From Bacteroidaceae bacterium (GTDB lineage: Bacteria; Bacteroidota; Bacteroidia; Bacteroidales; Bacteroidaceae), in NCBI GenBank assembly GCA_024682395.1, contig JAIKZH010000020.1, positions 96,963-160,962 of the forward strand: a stretch of 64,000 bases of DNA, read 5' to 3'. How positions within the stretch are numbered: position 1 is the stretch's first letter; each line of letters opens with the position of its first letter. Of this stretch, positions 28,690 to 36,431 are shown piece by piece. The notes beneath the pieces were generated by a model. That model saw nothing but the letters and a program-made list of their open reading frames with translations. It did not search any database and had not been told where the DNA came from. The translations under genes and the position numbers were made by a program.

Positions 28690-29047
28690 GCGGTTCTGTG
28701 TGCGGAATCAATCATAAGTCTTTCTTTATAAGGAAAAAATCTCCTTTTAGTCAGACAATCAGACATTTTGATAATACCTAATAGCCTATGCCTAATGGTT
28801 TTATTATTGTCTTTACAGTTATTTTTACCAGAAATACAATATATACCTATTTAGTTATGAAAACAAAACAAATCACTAAAAATAATAATTAAAAAGAATA
28901 TAGACCTTGATCAAATCTATATCAATCATCAACTGCAGATAAGATGATTGCTGACCTTACAGTGTAAAGGAGCGGAATCCGAAAAGCTTTATCGAGTAGG
29001 AATAACAATTATTGAAAGACGTCTTTTTACTAAAAATCTATTTTAAA
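28690..29047 (+). promoter_or_regulatory. Long structured 5' leader of locus A
   Basis: About 355 nt separate the promoter from the peptide ATG, without a credible gene. AAGTCTTT at 28716, 27 nt after the promoter, precedes a small hairpin (28730-28734 with 28742-28746) and then AGTCAGAC at 28749; the same order occurs in the other two leaders. A further inverted repeat (CAATCATC/GATGATTG) lies at about 28924-28950. Confidence 0.5.
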
Positions 29048-29338
29048 ATGAAAACAATCTTTAAGACAGCTATGTTTGCTGTCGCAGTAATGGCTGCTGG
29101 ATATGGTGGCTACAAGACTTATAGTACTTATAATGGGGTTGATAATAATCAACTACGCCTTGAGAATATAGAAGCATTTTCATATGAGCTTCCAGAATAC
29201 ACAGTTATATGTGACCAAGACGAAGGACGTTGTTGGAAACGTAATTCGTATCCATCTTGGAGTTGGGTATGGAGAAAGTGGGGCAAGTGCTGCAGTTTTT
29301 CTGGTTATCAATCTGATTTTTGTTATGGTGTAGAATAA
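29048..29338 (+). CDS. NVEALA-type exported peptide, Cys- and Trp-rich
   Basis: The 96-residue product has a single hydrophobic helix (residues 7-22) and then NIEAFS (40-45), a variant of the NVEALA motif that names this Bacteroidales family of unknown function. The part after the motif has five cysteines (55, 62, 81, 82, 92) and five tryptophans packed between 63 and 78. The upstream frame is open to 29012 but MKTIFKTAMFAVAV is the family-like start. A hairpin separates it from the propeller lipoprotein gene. It is paralogous to the gene at 39362. Confidence 0.82.
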   Translation: MKTIFKTAMFAVAVMAAGYGGYKTYSTYNGVDNNQLRLENIEAFSYELPEYTVICDQDEGRCWKRNSYPSWSWVWRKWGKCCSFSGYQSDFCYGVE

Positions 29339-29353
29339 ATATGTCTTAACATT

Positions 29354-29383
29354 GAGGACATGTAATTATATTAACATGTCCTC
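29354..29383 (+). terminator. Intercistronic hairpin after the locus A peptide gene
   Basis: A 10-bp perfect stem (29354-29363 with 29374-29383) lies between the peptide stop codon and the lipoprotein start. With no long T run it may be a partial terminator or a 3' stabiliser that makes peptide expression exceed that of the downstream genes. Confidence 0.6.
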
Positions 29384-29399
29384 CTTAAATTAAATAAAT

Positions 29400-30590
29400 A
29401 TGTGGAAAGTATTTTGTCGTTTATTATCGTTAATAGGACTGATATTAGGTTCTTGTGCAAATAATAGCAGCGAGATAGTTGGTGATGCAAAAGAAATAGA
29501 TATCTCCAACACCGAGCAAGTGTGTTTAAGTGATGTGTTCTCGGAATTGGAAGTGGTGCATATGGATGCAGGAGTAAAATCAATGGTGCCGAATGCAAAT
29601 TCCGTGCAACCATGTGACGATAAATATGTGTTTATAGATAATCAAAGAAAAGTTTATGTCTTTGATAAAAAAGGTCATTTTATATCTTCCTCAAAATCTG
29701 TTTATGGAAAAGGACACGGAGAATTCGTAATTTCAATGGGTGGAAGCTATAATCCATATTCAAATAATATAGAGATTATTACACCTACTGATCTAATGTT
29801 CTATGACATAAATTTTAAATATATTAAGTCTGTACCTCTTCCTACAGAATACCAAAAAACATCGAATAATAATAAACCACTCTTTTTTGATGAGATTTAT
29901 GATTTATCAGAACACCTTCATGTTTTAATAACACCTAAAGATAATCTAAGTCAGGCAGTAAACACTTTGTTTATATTTGATTCAGAAAAACAAGAGATTG
30001 TAAAGACAATAAACTATGATAAGGATGTTATGGGTAAGTTTTTGAATCAAGCTTTTTCTTTTCAGAATTATGCAGATGATGAAATAATATTTATTCCCCC
30101 TTGTTATTCAAAAAATGTATATAAGTTCGATAAGGATAATCTTGAACTTCGACGATTTATCTCCTTTAATTATGGTGATGAATTTTATACAGAGGAAGAT
30201 TTGAAACCCATACAGAAAGAGACAAATCCTGTAAAAATTAATGAATATTTGTCTAAAAACTACAAACGTTCGCCTATGAGGATATCATATGATAAAGGCA
30301 AATACTTTATTCTAGTTGATTCAAAAGAGATGATAACAGATGCATATTTGTTAATCGTTGATACAAAGATGAATACAGCGAGACGATTGCCATTAGGTAA
30401 TGAGAATGATGAATTTCAATTCTATCCCCATTCTTGTGTTTATGATAACATATTATATATTGCAGTAGAATCAGAAGGTGCAGATGTTTTAATGAATGCC
30501 TTCCCTGGCAAGGTTACCGAGATAAACAAATATAATGCAGATTCTACAATGAATGATAATATAGCTGTGTTAAAATATCATTTGAAATGA
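29400..30590 (+). CDS. 6-bladed beta-propeller lipoprotein (BF3164-like), locus A copy 1
   Basis: A 396-residue lipoprotein with lipobox LGSC (Cys19). The rest shows repeated blades such as FVIDNQRKVYVFDKKGHF-like turns, and the motif GKGHGEFV that corresponds to the GxGxGEY motif of the other two copies here. This family (BF3164-like, TolB_like propeller) is common in Bacteroides but has no known function. It overlaps the next gene by four bases, so the two are translationally coupled. Confidence 0.8.
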   Translation: MWKVFCRLLSLIGLILGSCANNSSEIVGDAKEIDISNTEQVCLSDVFSELEVVHMDAGVKSMVPNANSVQPCDDKYVFIDNQRKVYVFDKKGHFISSSKSVYGKGHGEFVISMGGSYNPYSNNIEIITPTDLMFYDINFKYIKSVPLPTEYQKTSNNNKPLFFDEIYDLSEHLHVLITPKDNLSQAVNTLFIFDSEKQEIVKTINYDKDVMGKFLNQAFSFQNYADDEIIFIPPCYSKNVYKFDKDNLELRRFISFNYGDEFYTEEDLKPIQKETNPVKINEYLSKNYKRSPMRISYDKGKYFILVDSKEMITDAYLLIVDTKMNTARRLPLGNENDEFQFYPHSCVYDNILYIAVESEGADVLMNAFPGKVTEINKYNADSTMNDNIAVLKYHLK

Positions 30591-31426
30591 AAAAGATAGT
30601 TTGTTTGATGTTGCTATGTATGTCTTTATTTTCGTGCAATTCAGATTACAAGCTTCATGCGTTGATGAACGAATGGATAGGTAAGAAACTTATACTGAAC
30701 GATGCAGCAAGAAAGGCGATGAATGCTAATGACTCGTTGTGTATAGACTATACCATTGTTGCATATGTTGACTCAACCGTGTGTATGTCTTGCCGTTTTG
30801 GCGGTTGGCAGCGTCTTGTAAATGAGATGTCTATGTATTCAGATAATCATATTAACAGCCTGCTGATCATGTCGCCTGGTGCAAGTAAAAACCTCGAGAA
30901 TGATATAAATATAAACAATTATAATCTTCCTTATGTGATTGATAAAGGGGATTCTTTGTTGAAGAAGAATGACTTTCCTGAGAGTGATATTTTCAGAACC
31001 TTTTTATTGGATAAGGAAGGTAGAGTTGTTGTAATAGGGAATCCACTTCTTAACGATAAAATATACGATATGTTCAAGAGACACGTTGAGAAATCCTCCA
31101 AGATAAGATATACAGGTGAGAAAACCACTGTGTGTCTGTTGGATAGCGTGAAGGAACTTGGTGAAATACCAAAGTCAAAGCCTACGATTTGTTTTTTTCG
31201 TGTTGTCAACAATGGTCCGAACGTCATGGGATTGTACGATATCTGTGTGTCATCAAGCGGTTTACGTGCCACAAGTAATAAGAATTTGATATCTTCTGGA
31301 GATACAGCGACGATAAAAGTGAGAATAACTCCGTCAATGCAAGGACGATTCTTGGGCGAGATTACTTTCAGATGTAATGATGTGGATTCGATAAAAACGA
31401 TGTTAGTTAAAGGAACAGCGAAATAA
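30587..31426 (+). CDS. Thioredoxin-like CxxC lipoprotein with DUF1573 domain
   Basis: A 279-residue lipoprotein with lipobox LFSC (Cys17). Residues about 50-180 resemble a thioredoxin fold: the strand IVAYVDSTVC leads into CMSC (66-69), and FLLDKEGRVVVIGNPL matches the later cis-Pro/strand region of TlpA-like proteins. The C-terminal 90 residues (RVVNNGPNVMGLYDI ... SSGDTATIKVRI) form a DUF1573 immunoglobulin-like domain. The CxxC suggests a thiol redox role at the membrane, possibly on the Cys-containing peptide, but this is inference. The copy in locus B lacks DUF1573. Confidence 0.75.
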   Translation: MKKIVCLMLLCMSLFSCNSDYKLHALMNEWIGKKLILNDAARKAMNANDSLCIDYTIVAYVDSTVCMSCRFGGWQRLVNEMSMYSDNHINSLLIMSPGASKNLENDININNYNLPYVIDKGDSLLKKNDFPESDIFRTFLLDKEGRVVVIGNPLLNDKIYDMFKRHVEKSSKIRYTGEKTTVCLLDSVKELGEIPKSKPTICFFRVVNNGPNVMGLYDICVSSSGLRATSNKNLISSGDTATIKVRITPSMQGRFLGEITFRCNDVDSIKTMLVKGTAK

Positions 31427-31538
31427 GAATCATTGAATATTGTAAAAAATAAATATTTGAGTAATACCTCCAGTTATTTTACGTATAGAATACAATCTCA
31501 CTAAGATAGTAATAACGGACAAGAGAATAATAATTAAC

Positions 31539-31582
31539 AATGCGGATGGTCATCAGATATAGTGATGCCTCCGCATTATTTT
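31539..31582 (+). terminator. Terminator of the first locus A operon
   Basis: An interrupted long stem (31539-31554 with 31562-31577) followed by ATTTTGG ends the peptide-propeller-thioredoxin operon. Apart from this, the next promoter and its leader, nothing else is recognised in the 462-base gap. Confidence 0.75.
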
Positions 31583-31747
31583 GGAATGCTTGGTATTAGC
31601 ACTATCTAACTGGTGCATCTCCCTAATGCCCCTAATAACGTGAATCTAAAAGGATGAACCATAAAATACATTGAATTAGTAATAGTATGCTACATATTTG
31701 GAAATAGTAAAAGAATATTCTGGTTTTTTGAAATTTTCTGTTAAAAA

Positions 31748-31780
31748 ATTGGGAAGTCATTTTTTTTGTTTTACCTTTGC
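31748..31780 (+). promoter_or_regulatory. Promoter of the second locus A unit, spacer with T8
   Basis: ATTG (31748-31751), 20 nt and TACCTTTGC (31772-31780) are seen. The spacer includes eight consecutive T (31760-31767). Confidence 0.7.
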
Positions 31781-31785
31781 GTTGA

Positions 31786-31888
31786 TTTGCTTTCTAAGCG
31801 TAATCGACAAGTCTTTATGGAATAGAATAAAATAAAACATTCTTTACCATAAGTCTGTAACCCTAAGCTTAATCAAACAATTAAACGT
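31786..31888 (+). promoter_or_regulatory. Conserved hairpin leader, locus A unit 2
   Basis: The leader holds AGCGTAATCGA (31797-31807), AAGTCTTT (31809), a stem TTATGG/CCATAA (31815-31820 with 31847-31852), AAGTCTG (31851) and AGCTTAATCAA (31866-31876). The same elements in the same order occur in the leader of locus B, while the loop is unrelated in sequence and length. Confidence 0.6.
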
Positions 31889-32953
31889 ATGAAAAAAATA
31901 TCAGTTTTATGCCTTTTTGCAGTGTTATGCAGTGTTTCATGTACTATGATAGATCAGGAGTATATGGCTAAAAAGTTAACATTTAATGCAGATGAATGTG
32001 TAGATGTTAATTCGTCCAAATGGAATATTCAAAGAGAGATTGTATTAGAATCTACTTCGGGTTCTTTATTGTCTAATAATGAAACAAGTTTGTTGATTGA
32101 TAATAAAGATTTATTTTTGTTCGATAAAACAGGTGTTTTAAGATTTGATAGAGATGGAAAATATATTAATAGTATAGGTCGTTTAGGACATGGCAAGGGT
32201 GAATATACAGAGGTTACAGATGTAACTCTGAATAAAGACAAAAAAATAATCGAAGTATTATCTCCTAATTATATACATAGGTTTGATTATGAAGGTAATA
32301 TTAAAGAAAAAATTTCATTGTCGCTTTCGGCTACTTCATTTGTTTATGATAATTCTTGTTATTGGGCTGGAACAGGGCATATAACAGACAATTTATTGTA
32401 TAAATTGAATGAAAAGGGTGAAGTGGTTGCGTCGTATCTTAAGAATGATTTTAAGATATCAGTCATAGAAGATAATTTTGGAAAAGGTACTATCAATACA
32501 TTCCGAGATTTATTTTCTCATGACATTTATCATATGAATGGTGATACGATTAGGCTTGCTTATCAAGTGAACTTCTCTGGCTTAGATTTACCTCAATCAA
32601 TTTATTCCAGTGATATGAATCAAGTCTCAGCTGATCTTAATAGCAAAAATTATATGATGATTAGAAAATTCATGGAGAATAAACAATATATTTATATGCT
32701 TTTACATGAGAATGTTTCTTCTGGTGAATCAGTAAATATGTATCATTGGATAATAGAAAAGAAGAGTAATAAACAGAGATGTATAAAACTTACAAATGAT
32801 GATTTAATGAAAAATCCTTATCATTTCAATGCTCAAGTACTTACAGATGACGATATTCTTTATTGTGTAGGTTATGTTAATGTAGAGAATATGGAAGCAC
32901 TAAATAATAATCCGTCTGTTGTTCTTGTTGACTTGAAAAAGATATTCGAATGA
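31889..32953 (+). CDS. 6-bladed beta-propeller lipoprotein (BF3164-like), locus A copy 2
   Basis: A 354-residue lipoprotein with lipobox SVSC (Cys18). Propeller-type strands include FLFDKTGVLRFDRDGKY, followed by RLGHGKGEYTEV, the same motif as in the two paralogues. It has its own promoter and leader and no peptide or thioredoxin gene, so it is a solo member. A bidirectional terminator separates it from recA. Codon and base use are AT-rich relative to the recA side. Confidence 0.8.
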   Translation: MKKISVLCLFAVLCSVSCTMIDQEYMAKKLTFNADECVDVNSSKWNIQREIVLESTSGSLLSNNETSLLIDNKDLFLFDKTGVLRFDRDGKYINSIGRLGHGKGEYTEVTDVTLNKDKKIIEVLSPNYIHRFDYEGNIKEKISLSLSATSFVYDNSCYWAGTGHITDNLLYKLNEKGEVVASYLKNDFKISVIEDNFGKGTINTFRDLFSHDIYHMNGDTIRLAYQVNFSGLDLPQSIYSSDMNQVSADLNSKNYMMIRKFMENKQYIYMLLHENVSSGESVNMYHWIIEKKSNKQRCIKLTNDDLMKNPYHFNAQVLTDDDILYCVGYVNVENMEALNNNPSVVLVDLKKIFE

Positions 32954-33041
32954 ATTGTTTCATGGTTATTTAGTGTACCAATAATAATTTGATAATCACT
33001 TGAAACAATATCAAAGGATTGTTCGACTTTAAAGATAAAAA

Positions 33042-33090
33042 AGTAGGAGCTAAACAATTACAATAAATGTTTAGTTCCTACTCGTTTATT
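33042..33090. terminator. Bidirectional terminator between the propeller gene and recA
   Basis: A 15-position stem (33042-33056 with 33068-33082, one mismatch) is flanked by A-rich sequence on one side and CGTTTATT on the other. Confidence 0.75.
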
Positions 33091-33117
33091 ATAGATTTAG
33101 ATAAATCTTCCGATTGG

Positions 33118-34134
33118 TTAACTTTCTACTGTGTCGATTTGTTTGTTTGCAATTCGTTCCATAATTTGTGCTTCAATCTTAGCAGCTAACTCAGGATTGT
33201 CTTCCATAAGTTTCTTGGTTGCTTCTCTACCTTGTGCCAATTTGCTGTCTTCGTAACTGAACCAACTTCCGCTCTTCTTGATGATTTGTAGTTCAACACC
33301 TAAGTCAACGATTTCACCAGTTCTTGAGATACCGCTACCAAACATGATGTCAAATTCGCATTTGCGGAATGGAGGAGCAACTTTGTTCTTTACAATCTTC
33401 ACTTTAACAGTATTACCGATTGCCTCGTCACCATTTTTAAGAGTTTCCTTACGACGGATATCGATTCTGACTGAAGCATAGAATTTAAGTGCGTTTCCAC
33501 CAGTTGTAGTTTCTGGGTTACCAAACATTACACCGATCTTCTCGCGTAATTGGTTGATGAAAATACATGTCGTATTTGTTCTGTTGATTGTTGCTGTGAG
33601 CTTACGTAATGCTTGGCTCATCAAACGTGCTTGAAGACCAACACGGTTGTCGCCCATATCGCCTTCTATCTCGGCTTTAGGAGTGAGGGCTGCAACAGAG
33701 TCGATTACAACAATGTCAACAGCAGCAGAACGTATCAGTTGATCTGCGATTTCAAGGGCTTGTTCTCCGTTGTCAGGTTGTGAAATCAACAGATTATTGA
33801 TGTCAACACCAAGGTTTTGTGCATAAAAACGGTCGAAGGCATGTTCTGCATCGATAAAAGCTGCGATTCCACCTTCTTTCTGGCATTCAGCAATTGCATG
33901 AATCGCCAATGTGGTTTTACCAGATGATTCAGGACCATATATTTCAATGATACGTCCCTTAGGATAACCACCAACACCTAATGCTGCATTCAAACCAAGT
34001 GAACCAGTAGAGATAACGTCAACTTTTTCAATATTTTCGTCTCCCATCTTCATGATGGAACCCTTGCCGTAATCCTTTTCTATTTTAGCCATTGCAGCTT
34101 GCAATGCCTTGAGTTTTTCGTTGTTTGCTTCCAT
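33118..34134 (-). CDS. recA: RecA recombinase
   Basis: RecA forms filaments on single-stranded DNA for homologous recombination and induces the SOS response. The 338-residue protein has Walker [12 protein letters not shown], the IDAEHAFD stretch, Walker [10 protein letters not shown] and the L2 loop ([20 protein letters not shown]). A promoter on the minus strand (GTTG 34192-34189, 20 nt, TATCTTTGC 34168-34160) lies 26 nt upstream. No LexA-like palindrome was recognised there. Confidence 0.98.
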   Translation of the reverse strand: MEANNEKLKALQAAMAKIEKDYGKGSIMKMGDENIEKVDVISTGSLGLNAALGVGGYPKGRIIEIYGPESSGKTTLAIHAIAECQKEGGIAAFIDAEHAFDRFYAQNLGVDINNLLISQPDNGEQALEIADQLIRSAAVDIVVIDSVAALTPKAEIEGDMGDNRVGLQARLMSQALRKLTATINRTNTTCIFINQLREKIGVMFGNPETTTGGNALKFYASVRIDIRRKETLKNGDEAIGNTVKVKIVKNKVAPPFRKCEFDIMFGSGISRTGEIVDLGVELQIIKKSGSWFSYEDSKLAQGREATKKLMEDNPELAAKIEAQIMERIANKQIDTVES

Positions 34135-34159
34135 TTTATTTATACGATTATTTTGTTTT

Positions 34160-34192
34160 GCAAAGATAATAATTATTTGTAATTAATACAAC
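34160..34192 (-). promoter_or_regulatory. Promoter of recA
   Basis: On the minus strand GTTG, 20 nt and TATCTTTGC are seen. It lies between the tex stop codon and the recA ATG. Confidence 0.65.
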
Positions 34193-34220
34193 AGATATTG
34201 ATAAATCTGCTTTTGATTAT

Positions 34221-36356
34221 TTAGTTCTCTACTGCCTTCATGGATAATGCAAGACGTTGACGCTTGAGATCCACTCCGATTACTTTTACCATTACTTGCT
34301 GATGAAGTGAAACTATTTCTGTAGGGTCTTTTACATATTTGTTGGCAAGTTCTGATATATGTACCAGTCCTTTAGTGTGTATTCCTACATCAACGAAGCA
34401 TCCGAAATTTGTTATGTTAGATATTTTGCCAGGGAGAATCATGCCCACACTTACATCCTCTAATTCATGTATGTCTTTTGCGAATTCAAAGGCTTTAAGT
34501 TGTTTTCTTGGATCTCGGCTCGGTTTATCCAACTCGTTCATTATGTCTGTGAGGGTAGGGATACCAACTGTCTCAGTTACATATTTCTTTATGTCTATCT
34601 TGTTTCGTAGAACTTTGTCGGACATAAGTTCTTTTACTGAACAGTTCAAATCTTTTGCCATTTGTTCTACTATCGGATATGATTCGGGGTGAACAGCCGA
34701 ATTGTCAAGTGGTTGGTTGCCGTCTTCTATTCTAAGGAAACCTGCACATTGCTCAAATGCTTTAGGACCTAATTTTGGCACTTTAAGCAATTCTTTTCTT
34801 GTCTTGAACGCTCCGTTGTCTGTTCTGTAGTCCACAATATTCTGTGCTATACCTGGTCCCAATCCCGATATATATGTAAGGAGATGCTTGCTAGCAGTGT
34901 TAAGATTAACACCGACATTATTTACACATTTTACAACAGTCTGATCAAGTGAGTGTTTTAGTGCTGTTTGGTTTACATCTTTTTGATATTGTCCCACACC
35001 GATAGAACTTGGGTCGATTTTTACAAGTTCAGCTAGAGGGTCCATAAGACGTCGTCCGATTGAAACTGCACCACGTACAGTTATGTCATAATCAGGAAAT
35101 TCCTCACGTGCAGTTTTTGAAGCAGAATAGATTGAAGCTCCGTCCTCACTTACAGTATAAACTTGTATATCATTGGACAACCCTAAATCTTGAATAAATT
35201 TCTCTGTCTCTCTGCTTGCGGTTCCGTCGCCAATGGATATAGCTTCGATTTTGTATTGTTCAACCAATGCCCATATTTTTGCACTGGCCTTCATGTGTTC
35301 ACTCTTTGGTGGATGAGGATATATTGTCTCATTATGCAGAAGATTGCCTTCAGAGCCAAGGCAAACCACTTTGCAACCAGTTCTAAAGCCAGGGTCGATT
35401 GCTAAAACACGTTTTTGTCCGAGAGGTGGAGACATCAATAATTGCTCTAGATTCTTAACAAATATCTTGATAGCCTCCTGATCGGCTTTTTCTTTTGATG
35501 AAGCAGCATATTCAGTTTCAATTTGTGGTTTGAGTAAACGTTTGAATGAATCGTTTACAGCCTCGTTAACATATTGTGCTGATTCACTTTGATTATGTAC
35601 AAATAAATGAGTTAAACGATGAAGGCATCGTGTGTCGTCTCCGTTGATATGAACCTTTAGTATGCCTTCGGATTCACCACGGCGAATAGCCAATAATCGG
35701 TGTGATGCACATCTCTTAAGAGGTTCGCTGAAATCAAAATAATCACGATATTTCTGTCCTTCCTCTTCTTTGCCCTTTATGACATGTGATGATATCACAG
35801 CATCATAATTGAAATTGTTGCGTATAGTATTGCGTGCACGTTCATCTTCGCTTATTGATTCTGCTATTATGTCCATTGCTCCTTGTAGGGCATCTTCAAT
35901 AGTTTCAACCCCTTTAGATTTATCAACAAAAGACTTAGCTTTTGCTGTTATGTCGCCATATGATTGTTTCATGATGAATAGAGCAAGCGGTTCTAAGCCA
36001 TGTTGGCGTGCTACTTCAGCTCTGGTTTTTCGTTTAGGCTTAAATGGAGCATAGATATCTTCGATTTCAGTGCTATTCCACGAGTTCTCAATACGTTTTT
36101 TCAGTTCAGGAGTAAGTTTCCCTTGTTCTTCTATTGTTGAGAGAATAGTCTGCTTACGTTTTTCTATCTCACATAGTTTATCGTTCTTGTCGCTTATGTC
36201 GGCAACTTGAACCTCGTTTAAAGACCTAGTGGCTTCCTTGCGGTATCTGCTTATGAAAGGGATGGTACATCCTTCGGACAGTAATTTAAGTACGGCAGCA
36301 ACTTGATTTTCAGGAATGCCAAGTTCTTTAGATATTATTGACGAGTATGATTGCAT
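34221..36356 (-). CDS. tex: Tex family RNA-binding transcription accessory protein
   Basis: A 711-residue nucleic-acid-binding protein with the full Tex layout: the N-terminal helical Tex_N domain (SKELGIPENQVAAVLKLL), the YqgF/RuvC-like domain with VLAIDPGFRTGCKVV, helix-hairpin-helix repeats (YISGLGPGIAQNIVDYR), and a C-terminal S1 domain (GMILPGKISNITNFGCFVDV). Tex homologues associate with transcription and RNA stability. It is separate from recA by 87 nt and lies on the same strand. Confidence 0.95.
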   Translation of the reverse strand: MQSYSSIISKELGIPENQVAAVLKLLSEGCTIPFISRYRKEATRSLNEVQVADISDKNDKLCEIEKRKQTILSTIEEQGKLTPELKKRIENSWNSTEIEDIYAPFKPKRKTRAEVARQHGLEPLALFIMKQSYGDITAKAKSFVDKSKGVETIEDALQGAMDIIAESISEDERARNTIRNNFNYDAVISSHVIKGKEEEGQKYRDYFDFSEPLKRCASHRLLAIRRGESEGILKVHINGDDTRCLHRLTHLFVHNQSESAQYVNEAVNDSFKRLLKPQIETEYAASSKEKADQEAIKIFVKNLEQLLMSPPLGQKRVLAIDPGFRTGCKVVCLGSEGNLLHNETIYPHPPKSEHMKASAKIWALVEQYKIEAISIGDGTASRETEKFIQDLGLSNDIQVYTVSEDGASIYSASKTAREEFPDYDITVRGAVSIGRRLMDPLAELVKIDPSSIGVGQYQKDVNQTALKHSLDQTVVKCVNNVGVNLNTASKHLLTYISGLGPGIAQNIVDYRTDNGAFKTRKELLKVPKLGPKAFEQCAGFLRIEDGNQPLDNSAVHPESYPIVEQMAKDLNCSVKELMSDKVLRNKIDIKKYVTETVGIPTLTDIMNELDKPSRDPRKQLKAFEFAKDIHELEDVSVGMILPGKISNITNFGCFVDVGIHTKGLVHISELANKYVKDPTEIVSLHQQVMVKVIGVDLKRQRLALSMKAVEN

Positions 36357-36431
36357 AGTTCTTTGATAAACAATAAATTAATTTATAGATTAGTTTGATA
36401 TGCCATATGATGTAAAAACATATGTGGTGTG

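Noticed and set aside
28530..28781. Open frame of 83 codons after ilvC
   Set aside because: It runs through the ilv terminator and the locus A promoter, has a composition biased by AT repeats, and shows no family-like motif.
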